Origin: Flavipsychrobacter stenotrophus
GTDB taxonomy: Bacteria; Bacteroidota; Bacteroidia; Chitinophagales; Chitinophagaceae
Length of the DNA: 7,151 nucleotides
Assembly: GCA_947379685.1 (NCBI GenBank)
Contig: CANCOG010000257.1
Span: 1-7,151 of the forward strand
Direction: 5' to 3'
Made by a program: the position numbers and the translations under genes. The notes under the pieces are model-generated. The model made no database searches, was not told where the DNA came from, and worked only from the letters and a program-made list of their open reading frames with translations. Position 1 is the first letter of the stretch. Each line of letters opens with the position of its first letter. Of the stretch, positions 5,667-7,151 are shown one piece after another.

Positions 5667-7151
5667 TTACCTCATAAACAACAACTCCCTGTACTTTGGC
5701 AGTGGCCATAACTTGTCGTCTACTATTAGTTCCAGCTTGTCGGCGTGGTAGCGGATCTTATCGAAGTAAGGTTTTACTTCGTGGCAATACTTGAGGGCGC
5801 GTTCGTGCATTTCTGCAGTATCGTTGGCATGTTTGCGGGCTTCAATCATGGCTTCCACATTGTCGTTGATCTGCTGTATGTGGTTGCTCATCACTTCTAT
5901 CAGGTTGACTTGTGCACCGTAGTTACCCAAGCCCAGGTCTTTCAGTCCGCGTACATTGTTTATCAATGTGTTCTGGTAGTTGATAGCTGCAGGTAAGATG
6001 TGGTTTGTAGAAAGATAACCAATAATACGGGCTTCGATCTGTACCTTCTTCACATATTCTTCCAGCATGATCTCGTGACGGGCTTCCAGTTCGCGCTTGC
6101 TGAAAATACCATTGTCATAAAATACAGCCTTAGCCTTATCAGTAACATATGCATCCAGTGCTTCAGGGGTAGTTTTGAAATTGTTCAACCCGCGGCGTTT
6201 TGCTTCTTCAGCCCACTCCTCACTGTAGTTGTCGCCTTCAAACCTGATCCTCTTTGAATCAGAAATATACTGGCGCAGAATCTGCAATACAGCGATTTCC
6301 TTCTTCTCTCCTTTTTCAATCAGGGCATCCACATCCTTTTTGAACTGGCGCAGCGTGTCAGTCATGATGGTGTTCAGCACAACCATTGGCGAACCGCAAT
6401 TGGCGGAAGAACCTACTGCACGGAATTCAAATTTATTGCCCGTGAAAGCGAAAGGACTGGTACGGTTACGGTCGGTATTGTCCATCAATACCTCTGGTAA
6501 TTGCTTATGAATATCCAGCTTCAGTATTACCTCATCCTGCTCAGTGAATTTTTCCTTAACCCTTGACTCTACTTCATCCAGCACCTGCGACAAATACTTG
6601 CCTACATATACCGAAATGATTGCCGGAGGTGCTTCGTTGGCACCCAGACGATGGTCATTATTTGCAGAAGCAATCGCAGCACGCAACAGGTCATCATGAT
6701 CATGAACAGCTTTAATGGTGTTCACGAAGAAAGTGAGGAACATAAGGTTGGTGCGGGGCGTTTTGCCTGGAGCCAACAGGTTCACACCTGTATCTGTAGC
6801 CAGACTCCAGTTATTGTGCTTGCCCGAACCGTTTACGCCTGCAAATGGTTTTTCATGCATCAGTGCCTTGAGCTTGTGGCGCTTGGCTACCTTGTTCATT
6901 ACATCCATCAACAGTGTATTGTGATCTACCGCTATATTCACTTCTTCAAACATGGGTGCACACTCAAACTGAGCCGGCGCAACCTCGTTGTGACGGGTAC
7001 GCAACGGGATCCCCAGCTTGTAAGATTCCTGTTCAAAATCCTGCATAAAGGCGAACACACGTTCCGGGATAGAACCAAAGTAATGGTCTTCCAGCTGCTG
7101 ACCTTTTGCCGGGCCATGTCCGAGCAATGTACGTCCGCACATCATCAGGTC
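5667..7151 (-). CDS. glnN: Glutamine synthetase type III (C-terminal two thirds; 5' end outside the window)
   Basis: This enzyme makes glutamine from glutamate, ammonia and ATP in the cytoplasm and is a central step of nitrogen assimilation. About 494 residues are present and the frame runs open through the right edge, beginning DLMMCGRT. Full-length GSIII enzymes are about 700-730 residues, so the first third is missing. Counting from the Met at 7145, the conserved GSIII blocks are RHNEVAPAQFE (51-61), KPFAGVNGSGKHNNWS (99-114, the glutamate/ATP site, parallel to NGSGMH of type I enzymes), NNDHRLGANEAPPAI (162-176) and DRNRTSPFAFTGNKFEFRA (225-243). The C-terminal helical region is typical of type III, which is common in Bacteroidota; type I is about 450-470 residues and lacks it. 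There is no frameshift or internal stop. The promoter lies outside the window; a strong terminator follows 24 nt after the stop. The symbol glnN follows the Bacteroides GSIII naming. Confidence 0.96.
   Translation of the reverse strand, partial: DLMMCGRTLLGHGPAKGQQLEDHYFGSIPERVFAFMQDFEQESYKLGIPLRTRHNEVAPAQFECAPMFEEVNIAVDHNTLLMDVMNKVAKRHKLKALMHEKPFAGVNGSGKHNNWSLATDTGVNLLAPGKTPRTNLMFLTFFVNTIKAVHDHDDLLRAAIASANNDHRLGANEAPPAIISVYVGKYLSQVLDEVESRVKEKFTEQDEVILKLDIHKQLPEVLMDNTDRNRTSPFAFTGNKFEFRAVGSSANCGSPMVVLNTIMTDTLRQFKKDVDALIEKGEKKEIAVLQILRQYISDSKRIRFEGDNYSEEWAEEAKRRGLNNFKTTPEALDAYVTDKAKAVFYDNGIFSKRELEARHEIMLEEYVKKVQIEARIIGYLSTNHILPAAINYQNTLINNVRGLKDLGLGNYGAQVNLIEVMSNHIQQINDNVEAMIEARKHANDTAEMHERALKYCHEVKPYFDKIRYHADKLELIVDDKLWPLPKYRELLFMR

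Noticed and set aside
5745..6924. Several open frames of 69-93 codons on the plus strand opposite glutamine synthetase
   Set aside because: They are antisense shadows of the conserved enzyme gene, with no domain similarity or upstream signals.

Overview
The window looks like chromosomal DNA of a Bacteroidota bacterium, most likely a member of the Chitinophagaceae or a close relative (inferred). The support is a lipidated TamA-type protein (TamL), a type III glutamine synthetase, candidate promoters with the Bacteroidota -33/-7 pattern (TTTG, about 19 nt, TAnnTTTG), a signal peptide ending in FAQ, and no strong Shine-Dalgarno sites. Coding DNA is near 50% GC, except for one clearly AT-rich stretch at about 4030-5610.

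Layout. (1) Positions 1-80, minus strand: the first 26 codons of a SpoU/TrmH-family RNA methyltransferase, diverging from tamL. (2) 211-2619, plus strand: tamL, an outer-membrane Omp85-family lipoprotein. (3) 2620-2769: a convergent intergenic gap with a 31-nt near-perfect palindrome between two identical 15-nt direct repeats. (4) 3899 down to 2770, minus strand: a two-gene unit made of an ECF sigma factor and a two-helix membrane protein that is probably its anti-sigma factor. A good match to an ECF-type promoter sits directly upstream, which suggests autoregulation. (5) 5403 down to 4033, minus strand: an AT-rich gene for an unusual protein with a signal peptide, a beta-rich pentapeptide-like ectodomain and a C-terminal module resembling a degenerate two-helix potassium channel. 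(6) 7151 down to 5667, minus strand: the C-terminal two thirds of type III glutamine synthetase, followed by a strong intrinsic terminator.

How the genes work together. The RNA methyltransferase, tamL and glutamine synthetase are housekeeping genes. TamL is expected to act with TamB, which is not next to it here. The sigma/anti-sigma pair is a separate membrane-linked regulatory switch; any link to the envelope function of TamL is speculation from proximity. The channel-like gene is the accessory-looking part of the window and the best candidate for something little described. Its pore-loop region keeps the framework of a K+ channel but not the selectivity filter, and its signal peptide implies a topology unlike that of a normal channel.
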